Of a DNA stretch of 64,000 nucleotides, positions 8,863 to 17,143 are shown in pieces. The position numbers were made by a program, and so were the translations under genes. The stretch's first letter is position 1. Every line of letters starts with the position of its first letter. The notes below the pieces were generated by a model, which had not been told where the DNA came from, ran no database searches, and worked only from the letters and a program-made list of their open reading frames with translations. The stretch is taken from NCBI GenBank assembly GCA_902778255.1, contig CACYXD010000005.1:62001-126000 (forward strand). The letters run 5' to 3'. The stretch is from an uncultured Prevotellaceae bacterium (GTDB taxonomy: Bacteria; Bacteroidota; Bacteroidia; Bacteroidales; Bacteroidaceae).

Positions 8863-10110
8863 TTAGCGTACTCGCAAACTTTGGCCCGCACGGATATTCG
8901 TGTTGCGCATACCGTTGAGCTTCTTGAGTTTGTTGACAGTGGTGCCATATTTGCGTGCTATACTACCCAGATTGTCGCCAGAGCGTATTTTATGGTATTG
9001 TGCCCCCTTGCTTTTACGGCTCGAAGACGATTGCACTTTCTTGACCACTTGGTCATCAACCTCAACCACCAGGCGTTTCGCTGTGGTTGATGTTGTGGCA
9101 TAGATAGAATCCTGACGGTCGATAAATAGTGGCACATAGTTGACTGGCAAACGAACGGGCGACAAGGCGGTAGCACCAGGCACAATGTCGCGTTTGTAGG
9201 CAGGATTCAGTGCTCTGAGCATATTGATGTCCAACCCACAGACATCAGCAATCTGACTGAAGTTCACATTGCGGTCAATCATCACGGTGTCGGTCTTTGT
9301 GGGTAACTGACTGGTCATCGGACAGATGTTGTGCTCGCAATAGTAGGTCATCACATAGTTGGCTGCGATAAAGGCAGGCACATAGCCTCGTGTCTCCTTA
9401 GGCAGGTAAGGATAAATCTTCCAATAGTCACGTTCGCCACCTGCACGGCGAATGGCCTTGTTGATATTCTCAGGACCGCAGTTATAAGCAGCAATGACCA
9501 GGTTCCAGTCGCCGAAGATGTTATAAAGATCACGTAGATAGCGGGCGGCGGCATACGATGATTTCACGGGGTCGCGACGCTCATCGACCAGACTGTTGAT
9601 GGTCAGACCATAGGCTTTTCCCGTTGTCAGCATAAACTGCCAAAGTCCGCACGCTCCGGCACGTGAGGTGATGGTAGGATTAAGTGCCGACTCAATGATT
9701 GGCAGGTACTTGAGCTCTAATGGCAGCTGATACAGGTCGAGTGCCTCCTCGAAAACCGGCATATAGAAATTTGAGGCTCCCAGCATATAACTGATGGATT
9801 GGCGCAGACGTCCTGTATAGCGGTCGATACATTCCTGCACGATGTCGTTATGGGGCATTTCCATAATCGTTGGCATACGATGCAGGCGGTCGATATAGAC
9901 CTGTGTGTCGAAGGTGGGGTTTACGTTTTTTGACTGGCAGTCGTTGTCGGCACTCAGATATGTCTTCGTCATATACTGGCCCAACAAACTGTCTAGGCTG
10001 TAGTCCATGGCCTCTGGGAAGTCAATATCTTCTTCTCCTCCTTCATTTTGTGCCCATGATGGAGCAAAGGTGATGCAGAGTAATGAGAATATAATCAGTT
10101 TTTTCTTCAT
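8863..10110 (-). CDS. Membrane-bound lytic murein transglycosylase with LysM domain (MltD-like)
   Basis: The 415-residue product has a signal peptide and an SLT transglycosylase domain (about 130-270). The catalytic Glu is in LPIIESALNPTI, followed by AGACGLWQFM and IAAYNCGPENINKAI. The C-terminus has a LysM peptidoglycan-binding domain (IRSGDNLGSIARKYGTTV...LKKLNG). It cleaves glycan strands in the periplasm, giving anhydromuropeptides. The ATG at 10110 is preferred to the GTG two codons upstream. It lies 9 bp from the DUF5683 gene and is probably part of the par transcript. Confidence 0.92.
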   Translation of the reverse strand: MKKKLIIFSLLCITFAPSWAQNEGGEEDIDFPEAMDYSLDSLLGQYMTKTYLSADNDCQSKNVNPTFDTQVYIDRLHRMPTIMEMPHNDIVQECIDRYTGRLRQSISYMLGASNFYMPVFEEALDLYQLPLELKYLPIIESALNPTITSRAGACGLWQFMLTTGKAYGLTINSLVDERRDPVKSSYAAARYLRDLYNIFGDWNLVIAAYNCGPENINKAIRRAGGERDYWKIYPYLPKETRGYVPAFIAANYVMTYYCEHNICPMTSQLPTKTDTVMIDRNVNFSQIADVCGLDINMLRALNPAYKRDIVPGATALSPVRLPVNYVPLFIDRQDSIYATTSTTAKRLVVEVDDQVVKKVQSSSSRKSKGAQYHKIRSGDNLGSIARKYGTTVNKLKKLNGMRNTNIRAGQSLRVR

Positions 10111-10119
10111 AATCACGAG

Positions 10120-10872
10120 TTAAAAGTTTATACTACAGTTCACTCCTAAGGATGCTGTGTAGAGTGGGCTGACCGATGATTTGTTGCTCATGATGGTGGG
10201 GCGCACCTTCATACTCAAGTCCTTTGAAATGTCAAATGAGGACAGTTCCGCATCAACGTATGCATCAATCACTGATACGGCATAAATGCCAATCATACAG
10301 AAGAAGCTCAGGTCGCGCCAACGGCGATACTTGTCCTTTCGACTTTTGAAGATCTGCTTATAGCGATCTTCGTTGGCCGATGTGATCTGTCGTCCCAAAT
10401 GGAGAAACTTATTGTAACTGGCCGTGCCAGGGTCGTCGTCCATGATGTCAAGATAAGCCTGCGAATAGTCCTTATACATCATATTGTTCCACATCATAGC
10501 ATAGATACACCCCACGAAGCCTCCATAGACAATGGGCAACTTCCAGTATTTACGATTGTAAATCTGTCCGCCACCAGGGATGACCAAAGCGAGCCATAAG
10601 GCACGTTGCGGGTCAGGACGCCAGGTGCTCCAGTCGCGTTCCATTTTCAGGGGTTTCTCGTCTTTGACGAAGGTGAGTGTGCCGTGGTCAATGGAATCTC
10701 CCACCACGATGGTGTCAATGGGCATGGCTTCATACATTGAGTCGATGGCCATGATGATAGAGTCAGGCACTTCTACTTGTGCGGAGGCCGTTAAAGGTAG
10801 AAAGGTAAAGAGGCAAAGAAGTAAAAACGTCCTTACCATTGATAGCCTTCTATATACCTTTTTAATATTCAT
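10120..10872 (-). CDS. DUF5683 membrane-associated protein
   Basis: This 250-residue protein has an N-terminal hydrophobic export signal (about 12-32). A conserved segment (LWLALVIPGGGQIYNRKYWKLP, around residue 95) leads into hydrophobic helices typical of DUF5683. Another hydrophobic segment (LSFFCMIGIYAVSVIDAYVDAEL) precedes the C-terminal region, which resembles an outer-membrane strand. The biochemical role is unknown. The position between parB and a lytic transglycosylase gene suggests a link to envelope growth or division, but that is inference. Confidence 0.8.
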   Translation of the reverse strand: MNIKKVYRRLSMVRTFLLLCLFTFLPLTASAQVEVPDSIIMAIDSMYEAMPIDTIVVGDSIDHGTLTFVKDEKPLKMERDWSTWRPDPQRALWLALVIPGGGQIYNRKYWKLPIVYGGFVGCIYAMMWNNMMYKDYSQAYLDIMDDDPGTASYNKFLHLGRQITSANEDRYKQIFKSRKDKYRRWRDLSFFCMIGIYAVSVIDAYVDAELSSFDISKDLSMKVRPTIMSNKSSVSPLYTASLGVNCSINF

Positions 10873-10885
10873 CCGAGTCCTTCCG

Positions 10886-11800
10886 TTATTTTTCCAGCAG
10901 GCTGATGATACGGTTCATCTCTTCCTCATTGGCAAAGGCGATACTGATTTTTCCACTTCCTTTGGGTGAACATGTAAGCTGAACTCTTGTCTGGAAAATC
11001 TCAGTGAGATGGTCCTTACGTGCGTTTAGGTCGGCCGAAAGTTGTGTCTTTGCCGCAATACGGTTGTGGGCCGTCTTAACATCCTCACCATTCTTCAGTG
11101 CCTGTACCATCTCTTCTACCTTACGTACCGAGAACTGATTCTTCTGAACCTCTTTAAAGAGTTTCAATTGCAGTGAGGGCGAGTCAAGTGCCAATAATGC
11201 ACGTGCGTGTCCCATGTCAATCTCACGGTTCTTCAATGCCATCTGAATCTGTGCAGGCAATTTCAATAGTCGCATATAGTTGGTCACTGCCGTGCGGCTT
11301 TTGCCCACGCGCTCAGAGATCTTCTCCTGGGTCATTCCGCTAGCCTCTGCCAAATGCTCATAGGCTAAGGCAATTTCTATGGCGTTCAGGTCTTCGCGTT
11401 GGATGTTTTCTACCAACGCAAGTTCCATGACACTCTCATCATTTGCAGTACGGATATAGGCAGGAATCGTGGACAGACCAGCACGCTGCGATGCACGCCA
11501 GCGTCGTTCACCGGCAATAATTTGGTAGCGGTTTTCACTGACCTGGCGCAGGGTGATAGGTGCGATGATACCCATGGTCTGAATGCTGGTGGCCAGTTCC
11601 TGCATGGCCGTCTCGTCAAACTCCCGTCGCGGCTGGTCGGGATTGGGCTCTATCTGCTCTATGGGAATCTCATTCAGGTTTGACGACCCCTGTGTCTTTA
11701 CCTCGCTAGTGTCAATCAGTGCGTCTAATCCGCGACCATTGCTGATATCGTCTAGGCCTCTGCCCAGTACGCTCTTGTCAAATTTCTTTCTTACAGCCAT
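10886..11800 (-). CDS. parB: Chromosome-partitioning protein ParB
   Basis: The 304-residue protein carries the ParB/Srx N-terminal CTPase domain, with PNPDQPRREFDE and the GERRWRA box (about residues 50-120). A helix-turn-helix follows (about 145-200, MTQEKISERVGKSRTAVTNYMRLL), then a C-terminal dimerisation domain with a basic linker. ParB binds parS, clamps DNA using CTP and recruits ParA and SMC to the origin region. It lies 5 bp downstream of parA, as is usual. No canonical parS (TGTTTCACGTGAAACA) was seen in the window, but its two halves occur in reversed order upstream of parA. Confidence 0.96.
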   Translation of the reverse strand: MAVRKKFDKSVLGRGLDDISNGRGLDALIDTSEVKTQGSSNLNEIPIEQIEPNPDQPRREFDETAMQELATSIQTMGIIAPITLRQVSENRYQIIAGERRWRASQRAGLSTIPAYIRTANDESVMELALVENIQREDLNAIEIALAYEHLAEASGMTQEKISERVGKSRTAVTNYMRLLKLPAQIQMALKNREIDMGHARALLALDSPSLQLKLFKEVQKNQFSVRKVEEMVQALKNGEDVKTAHNRIAAKTQLSADLNARKDHLTEIFQTRVQLTCSPKGSGKISIAFANEEEMNRIISLLEK

Positions 11801-11805
11801 AATTT

Positions 11806-12570
11806 CTAAGCGTTCTTACTGATGATTTCCTTAGCCAAGGCCAAGTGATTCTTGCTTCCGGTTGAGTCTGCGTCGTAAAGAATAACAGGCAAACCGTGAG
11901 AAGGACTCTCTGACAGCTTGACGTTACGCTGAATGACGGTCTTGAACACCAACTCCTGGAAGTGGCGCTTCACTTCGTCATAGATCTGATTAGCCAAACG
12001 CAGACGTGAGTCATACATCGTCAGCAGGAAGCCTTCGATCTCAAGCTTTGGATTCAGTTTCGATTTGATAATCTTGATGGTGTTGAGCAACTTTGAGATA
12101 CCCTCCAGTGCAAAATACTCACATTGTACGGGAATAATCACGGAGTCGGCTGCCGTAAGCGAGTTTACCGTAATGAGACCCAGTGATGGCGAGCAGTCAA
12201 TCAGAATATAGTCATACTCATTGCGGATAGGCTCCAGCAGATTCTTGATGACACGCTCGCGGTTGTCCAGGTTCAGCATCTCTATCTCTGCACCTACCAG
12301 GTCAATATGACTTGGTATGATGTCAAGTCCTTCTATGTCGGTGGTATAAATGGCCTCGCGCACGTCGGTGTGGTTGATGATACACTCGTAGAGCGAGCAG
12401 TCTACCTCTTGAAGGTCAACGCCCAGTCCGCTTGATGCGTTGGCCTGCGGGTCGGCATCGATTACCAGCACACTCTTCTCCAGCGTTGCCAGCGAAGCTG
12501 CCAGATTAATGGTTGTCGTGGTCTTTCCAACGCCACCTTTCTGATTTGCTAATGCAATGATTTTTCCCAT
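11806..12570 (-). CDS. parA: Chromosome-partitioning ATPase ParA (Soj)
   Basis: The 254-residue protein begins MGKIIALANQKGGVGKTTT, a deviant Walker A motif with the signature Lys, followed by VIDADPQANASSG (Walker A') and DYILIDCSPSLGLIT (Walker B). It is a dimerising nucleoid-bound ATPase that moves ParB-parS complexes. The start at 12570 is chosen over an upstream in-frame ATG (12639) because a TACTTTTG promoter box (12601-12608) and an AAGGAG sequence lie between them. It is the first gene of the par-DUF5683-mltD-RSH cluster. Confidence 0.96.
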   Translation of the reverse strand: MGKIIALANQKGGVGKTTTTINLAASLATLEKSVLVIDADPQANASSGLGVDLQEVDCSLYECIINHTDVREAIYTTDIEGLDIIPSHIDLVGAEIEMLNLDNRERVIKNLLEPIRNEYDYILIDCSPSLGLITVNSLTAADSVIIPVQCEYFALEGISKLLNTIKIIKSKLNPKLEIEGFLLTMYDSRLRLANQIYDEVKRHFQELVFKTVIQRNVKLSESPSHGLPVILYDADSTGSKNHLALAKEIISKNA

Positions 12571-12600
12571 TTTCAATCTTTCTCCTTTAGAATTGAATTG

Positions 12601-12608
12601 CAAAAGTA
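12601..12608 (-). promoter_or_regulatory. -7 promoter box TACTTTTG of parA
   Basis: This reverse-strand TAnnTTTG match lies about 30 bp upstream of the parA ATG. The expected -33 position falls inside the inverted repeat at 12619-12639. Confidence 0.65.
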
Positions 12609-12618
12609 CAAATTTTCC

Positions 12619-12639
12619 GTGAAACAATGGTTGTTTCAC
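12619..12639. promoter_or_regulatory. Inverted repeat GTGAAACAA-TGG-TTGTTTCAC, candidate ParB half-site operator
   Basis: A perfect 9-bp inverted repeat has a 3-bp centre. GTGAAACA and TGTTTCAC are the two halves of the classical parS palindrome, but here they face outward rather than inward. The repeat overlaps the -33 region of the parA promoter, so it could be an autoregulatory site. A further TGAAACAAT occurs at 12698-12706. Confidence 0.5.
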
Positions 12640-12655
12640 TGATTTATTTTAATTA

Positions 12656-12693
12656 TTTTAGAAAATATGGCGTGGGTTGTACATTTTCTAAAA
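12656..12693. repeat. Inverted repeat TTTTAGAAAAT-N16-ATTTTCTAAAA between parA and the GH98 gene
   Basis: A perfect 11-bp inverted repeat has a 16-nt spacer. It lies midway between the divergent promoters of parA and the GH98 gene. It has no T-tract or gene end nearby, so an operator is more plausible than a terminator. Confidence 0.55.
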
Positions 12694-12734
12694 TGAATGA
12701 AACAATTTTGTGACAGTTTTTATAGAATATTCCT

Positions 12735-12742
12735 TACCTTTG
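12735..12742 (+). promoter_or_regulatory. -7 promoter box TACCTTTG of the GH98 gene
   Basis: This perfect -7 box lies 27 bp before the ATG at 12770. It lies inside the longer open frame that begins at 12710, which argues for the shorter start. Confidence 0.7.
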
Positions 12743-12769
12743 CCGAAGATTATTACAAAACCTAAGAAT

Positions 12770-15442
12770 ATGAATAGAAAATTTTACGTTTTTGTGTTGA
12801 CTTTCGTGCTGTCGTTTGTCACTGTATATGGCGCTTTTGCACAGGAGCGCCGACCGATTGACAGCAAGCACCCCCTGTGGTTTATTCATGTGGATGTGTG
12901 GTATAGGGCTGATCCTCAGAAGATTATTGACCTGATTCCCGATGAGGTAAAACCTTACGTCTGTCTGAATTTGTCGTTGTCGTGCCAGTATGACAAGGAT
13001 CTGAATCTTTACAAGATGCCGCAGTATGCCTTTCAGACTTATAAGTCGTGGGGAACGGTATGTCAGAAAAACGGTATGTGGTTTTCCTGCCAGCCTGCCT
13101 CTGGCGGTCACACCCATATTCAGGATGACGATTTGGTCACTTTCGAATATTTCTTTAAACATTTCCCGAACTTCCTTGGCTGGAACTATGCCGAACAGTT
13201 CTGGGGTTTCGATGAGAGTGGCGATATGTCGTCAAGCACTCAGGCTAACCGTTGGGCATTGTTTGCCAAATTGGTGGAGATGTCGCATCAATATGGCGGC
13301 TTTCTTACTGTATCGTTCTGTGGCAATATCTGGAGTCATCCGCTGAATCCTATCGGTGAGTTGAAAAGGACAAGTAAGTTCCTCAATGCCTGCAAGAAAT
13401 ATCCTGAGGCTATGCTTTTCCTCTATAAATACACCACTTCCTCATGTTTCTATAACAACGAGAGTGTGTCTTTCGGTCCATTCATCTCGGGTTTGACGAC
13501 CAACTATGGCGTGCGTTATGATAACTGCGGATGGAACGGGGCCATGGGCGCCGTCCTAGGTGAAAATCACGGCAAGAAGTATCCCGCTGCTGCCGGCATC
13601 GGCACGGTGATGGAGCAGACCTGCGTCAATGGTGGTGCTGTATGGGACGGACCGGAGTTGACTTGGAACCAGGAGTGCTTCCATGAGATTAGCCAAACGG
13701 AAGTCAGCGGCTACAAGCGTCGTAAGTGGGATCGCTTTCCTAATTTCAATGGTGTGTGGCTCGATATGTTCTTGAAAGTTCTTGACGGCACACTCTATAT
13801 TCCTTCGCGTGAAGAGGTGGTAGGGAAGACCAAGATTGTAATTATCAATAACGTTACATCAGGCGGCGATGAGGATAAGTATGCCACATGGGGCGACCTC
13901 TACGATGGGCTTTATAAGCAAACAGATCCCTTCAATCGTGGTAGCGGACAGTGGATGGATAACGGATGCTACTTCAAGAAGACAGGACGCTATGGTGCTA
14001 TACCGATGGTCACTGCCCTCTATGACAGTATAGCGAAGGCTATCCCCGTACAGCTGAAGAAGAGTGAGCGTAGCTCAAAATGGAGTTCGCTGACAACGAA
14101 GGTAAATGCTTTCAACAATCAGTATCCTGAAGTGTCTAAGGGTGATCTCTACGTCAACCGCTATCGCAACCAGCTTGTGACCTACACTCCGTACTCTTAC
14201 CTGAACAGCAAGACCAGAGCATCGGCTTCTATACCACTGCAGTATAATACCTGCGACAGTTTGTTGCTCAATTATGACAAACTCTCATCAGGACTGGTTC
14301 GTGAGTATGCCGACCATATTAACTTCTATCTGAACAACTATCGTAACGATACAACTACTCAGCGTACTGATACCATTATTATCAAGGGCGTCAAGGAACA
14401 GCCTACCTATACATTTAAAAAGCGTAAGACAGGTTCAGTTACTGCTACTGGCAGTGCCTCAGCTGTCTTTGAAGATGGGGTTTATAAGCTTACCGTGAAG
14501 CATAATGGCGCTATCGACCTAACCATCAATTGTGCAGGCAATGCCGGTCGTACAACAGCTACGGATTACATTCCCCTGGAGGAACTTCCTTTGCCCCAAC
14601 AGCCTGCTCTGTATCGTGGTCCTGTCATTATCGAGGCCGAGGATATGGACTTTAAGGATATCAAAGCCTGTTCTATCGACCCATATGGCGGGGGCTATCG
14701 CAGTGTGATAGGCCATTCTGCCAATGGCTTTGTAGATATGGGTACCAATACTACCGCTTCGCTGCGCCATTACCTGAAACTGAAGGAAGGTCAAGAAGGT
14801 GACTACACCATCTACATGCGTTATACCTGTGATACGAAGGCTGGTGATATCACGATAACGGCAGGTGGAAATACTCAGACGGTGCGGTGTGAGAAGACAG
14901 CTACTAACGAGTGGCGGCTTATCAGTGTCAAGGCCACTTTGAATACAGGTTCTAATCCTTTGACCATTACCAATTCTGGTGCCCTTCCGATGTATATAGA
15001 CCAAGTGATCTATCAACCAGATGACGTGGAGATGATGAAATACGACATCAGCATACGTACAGCTACTCATGGAGAGGTGGTCAGCGACAAGGTCGAAGCT
15101 GCTGAGGGTGACACCATAACCCTGGTCATAAACCCTGGCGTAGGCTATAAACTGAAGGAACTGAAATTGGTTAACTCCGTATTCTATACACTTGGCAAGA
15201 CTATTCCTGTGCCAGAAGGAGCCACGGAAATTAAGGTGGCCATGCCTCATGACAATATGACCATTCAGCCTAGTTTTGTGAAAGATCCCTCCTATGCATT
15301 GGGCGTTGACGCTGTAGATGTGGCATCTTTCCAGTCAGAAGGCATTTATAGCCCCTCTGGCATCCGTCGTGAGTCGTTGCAGCGCGGCCTTAACATCATA
15401 GTTACTGCCGATGGACAGAAACGCAAAGTGCTTGTAAAATAA
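12770..15442 (+). CDS. Secreted glycoside hydrolase family 98 enzyme with carbohydrate-binding module
   Basis: The 890-residue protein has a signal peptide (about 1-24, ending GAFAQ). The GH98 catalytic region begins at RRPIDSKHPLWFIHVDVWY and contains the conserved NYAEQFWGFDE, VSFCGNIWSHP and WDGPELTWNQECFHEIS segments, followed by the GH98 C-terminal region (up to about 590). A CBM6/35-like module starts at IIEAEDMDFKDI (about 620-755). A small InlB-type repeat-like domain comes next, and then a short C-terminal tail ending GLNIIVTADGQKRKVLVK, which resembles sorting tails of Prevotella secreted enzymes. Characterised GH98 enzymes are endo-acting on blood-group glycans or complex xylan, and the substrate here cannot be told from sequence. 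Confidence 0.85.
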   Translation: MNRKFYVFVLTFVLSFVTVYGAFAQERRPIDSKHPLWFIHVDVWYRADPQKIIDLIPDEVKPYVCLNLSLSCQYDKDLNLYKMPQYAFQTYKSWGTVCQKNGMWFSCQPASGGHTHIQDDDLVTFEYFFKHFPNFLGWNYAEQFWGFDESGDMSSSTQANRWALFAKLVEMSHQYGGFLTVSFCGNIWSHPLNPIGELKRTSKFLNACKKYPEAMLFLYKYTTSSCFYNNESVSFGPFISGLTTNYGVRYDNCGWNGAMGAVLGENHGKKYPAAAGIGTVMEQTCVNGGAVWDGPELTWNQECFHEISQTEVSGYKRRKWDRFPNFNGVWLDMFLKVLDGTLYIPSREEVVGKTKIVIINNVTSGGDEDKYATWGDLYDGLYKQTDPFNRGSGQWMDNGCYFKKTGRYGAIPMVTALYDSIAKAIPVQLKKSERSSKWSSLTTKVNAFNNQYPEVSKGDLYVNRYRNQLVTYTPYSYLNSKTRASASIPLQYNTCDSLLLNYDKLSSGLVREYADHINFYLNNYRNDTTTQRTDTIIIKGVKEQPTYTFKKRKTGSVTATGSASAVFEDGVYKLTVKHNGAIDLTINCAGNAGRTTATDYIPLEELPLPQQPALYRGPVIIEAEDMDFKDIKACSIDPYGGGYRSVIGHSANGFVDMGTNTTASLRHYLKLKEGQEGDYTIYMRYTCDTKAGDITITAGGNTQTVRCEKTATNEWRLISVKATLNTGSNPLTITNSGALPMYIDQVIYQPDDVEMMKYDISIRTATHGEVVSDKVEAAEGDTITLVINPGVGYKLKELKLVNSVFYTLGKTIPVPEGATEIKVAMPHDNMTIQPSFVKDPSYALGVDAVDVASFQSEGIYSPSGIRRESLQRGLNIIVTADGQKRKVLVK

Positions 15443-15455
15443 GGCGTAATTACGA

Positions 15456-15493
15456 AAAACAGGGCTGCAGTCAAGTGATTGCAGCCCTGTTTT
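15456..15493. terminator. Bidirectional terminator after the GH98 gene
   Basis: A 14-bp stem (AAAACAGGGCTGCA / TGCAGCCCTGTTTT) encloses a 10-nt loop and has T/A runs on both sides. It serves the GH98 gene and the convergent lipoprotein operon. Confidence 0.9.
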
Positions 15494-15507
15494 ATTGTTT
15501 TAGCTGA

Positions 15508-17118
15508 TTATTCTGCAGGAACAATCATAACGTCCTTAATTTCCCATGTGCCTGCAGTCGTAGCCGTGCCTTTATAAACGAAAGCGAACTGCATCTTTCC
15601 TCCTTTGTAGTTGCTCAGGTCGATGCTGATATTTGCTGTGGCATCGGTAAACTTGGTGTAGCCCTTAGAAGGCTTTTCTGCACGGGTGAATGACAAGACC
15701 GTCCAATCGCCGTTCTCGGTCTTGGCATAAACCATTGCCTCGTCGTTGACAGTGCCGAAGTATGAGTTGATGACCTCTGCAAACTTCAGTATGGCACTTG
15801 CTGCATTGGTTAGGTCAATAACAGGAGATATAAGCCAACTTTCGGCATCGTGATTAGTTTTTTTACTTTCTCCATCAAGTTGTAAGAATGATGTTGCCAT
15901 CATGTATTTGTCATTTTGATAGCTGCCGGCAGTCCATATTCCTGAGAGCACTTTGTCCTCAACAGTAAAGTTGCCCTTGCCATCGGCAAATGATTCTGAG
16001 AAGATGGTATTTGCAGGAGTATCTGGGGTCTGAGGAGTAGCATTAGGATCAGTTCCTACTTTGTTACCGTCAATGATAGCATAGGTGACGCTCTTAATTC
16101 CTGTAGCACCGAAGTATTTCTCAATGTTACCATAAAGGGTAACCTCCTTTTTGTAGTTGCTAACATTGTCAACAAGGTTTAGAGCACTGCGTACATCGCC
16201 AGTAGGAAGTTGAACAGGCATACACTTAGTAATATCGGTTTCATCGGCAGAGGCTGCAATCATAATATTAGTGTTGACATCTGTTGTCGTTCCAGAAAGT
16301 GTTGCACCCTCATTTAAAGATTTGCCTGAAATGAAACCAACGATGAATCCCTTCACATAGACACCAGTGCCTGAGGCAACAGAGATGGCAGCCGTTACGT
16401 CATAAGGTGAATCAGCAGTGCCTTTTCCTTCACCTTCGGTAGGTGTGGGCGTATCTGTTCCTGGGTCTGTGTTGTTCCCAGCAATGCCTTCTTCCATTTT
16501 GAAGTTCTTGAGTTCCCAAGTGGTAGATCCGCTTTCGGGAGCTTTGAACCAGAAACCAATATAGACGGTTTCTTTTCCTACGAATTCAGCTGGAAGCTGT
16601 ATCTCGCCAGACGAGTAAAGTGTCCAGTCGGAATAGGTCGATGCCACGGGAGTGAATTGTAGCTCTGTCCATGTAGCTGTGCTGGCATCGCTACCATCAA
16701 ATGTGGTAGATGCATATACCTTGTGGTTGGCTTCCCAGCCTGTGACGTTGTTGGTATATTTGATAGTGTTATCGAACGATAGTTTCACGTTCTCGCAGCC
16801 AACGGTGCTGATGGCGGGCGAAACGAGCCATCCCTCTACGGCCTTGTTAGACTTTGCACTGGCTCCATCCCATTTCTGGTAGCCAGTGGCTTGAGCGTAA
16901 TTGCTACCGGTAATCCATGGCTGATCAGAAGTGACGCTTTGAAGCGACCAATCGGTGTTGAGGGCCTCTGAGGTGTATGGCAGCGAACCAGTGCCACCAC
17001 CATTGGCGTTTTTAAGCTGGTCATACGGATTGTTGTATGGCTCGGGTACATCTTCACAGGCGGTGAAGGTGAATGCTGCGATGGCAATGGCCATCATGCT
17101 TGAAAATATCTTTTTCAT
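15508..17118 (-). CDS. Surface lipoprotein with two choice-of-anchor J-like domains and a DUF6359-like domain
   Basis: The 536-residue lipoprotein has a signal with lipobox FTFTAC (Cys about 20). Two jelly-roll domains of the cleaved-adhesin/choice-of-anchor J type (about 50-205 and 370-535) share the features AEGWLVSPAI / DAESWLISPVIDL and a closing WEIKD/WELKNF strand. Between them is an OB-like segment starting at DSPYDVTAAISVASGTGVYVKG, similar to DUF6359. The start is the ATG at 17118; the longer frame uses TTG. It is the third gene of the TonB-receptor operon and is probably displayed on the outer membrane. The ligand is unknown. Confidence 0.75.
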   Translation of the reverse strand: MKKIFSSMMAIAIAAFTFTACEDVPEPYNNPYDQLKNANGGGTGSLPYTSEALNTDWSLQSVTSDQPWITGSNYAQATGYQKWDGASAKSNKAVEGWLVSPAISTVGCENVKLSFDNTIKYTNNVTGWEANHKVYASTTFDGSDASTATWTELQFTPVASTYSDWTLYSSGEIQLPAEFVGKETVYIGFWFKAPESGSTTWELKNFKMEEGIAGNNTDPGTDTPTPTEGEGKGTADSPYDVTAAISVASGTGVYVKGFIVGFISGKSLNEGATLSGTTTDVNTNIMIAASADETDITKCMPVQLPTGDVRSALNLVDNVSNYKKEVTLYGNIEKYFGATGIKSVTYAIIDGNKVGTDPNATPQTPDTPANTIFSESFADGKGNFTVEDKVLSGIWTAGSYQNDKYMMATSFLQLDGESKKTNHDAESWLISPVIDLTNAASAILKFAEVINSYFGTVNDEAMVYAKTENGDWTVLSFTRAEKPSKGYTKFTDATANISIDLSNYKGGKMQFAFVYKGTATTAGTWEIKDVMIVPAE

Positions 17119-17143
17119 AGTTTTGTTGATTTTCAATTATTTG

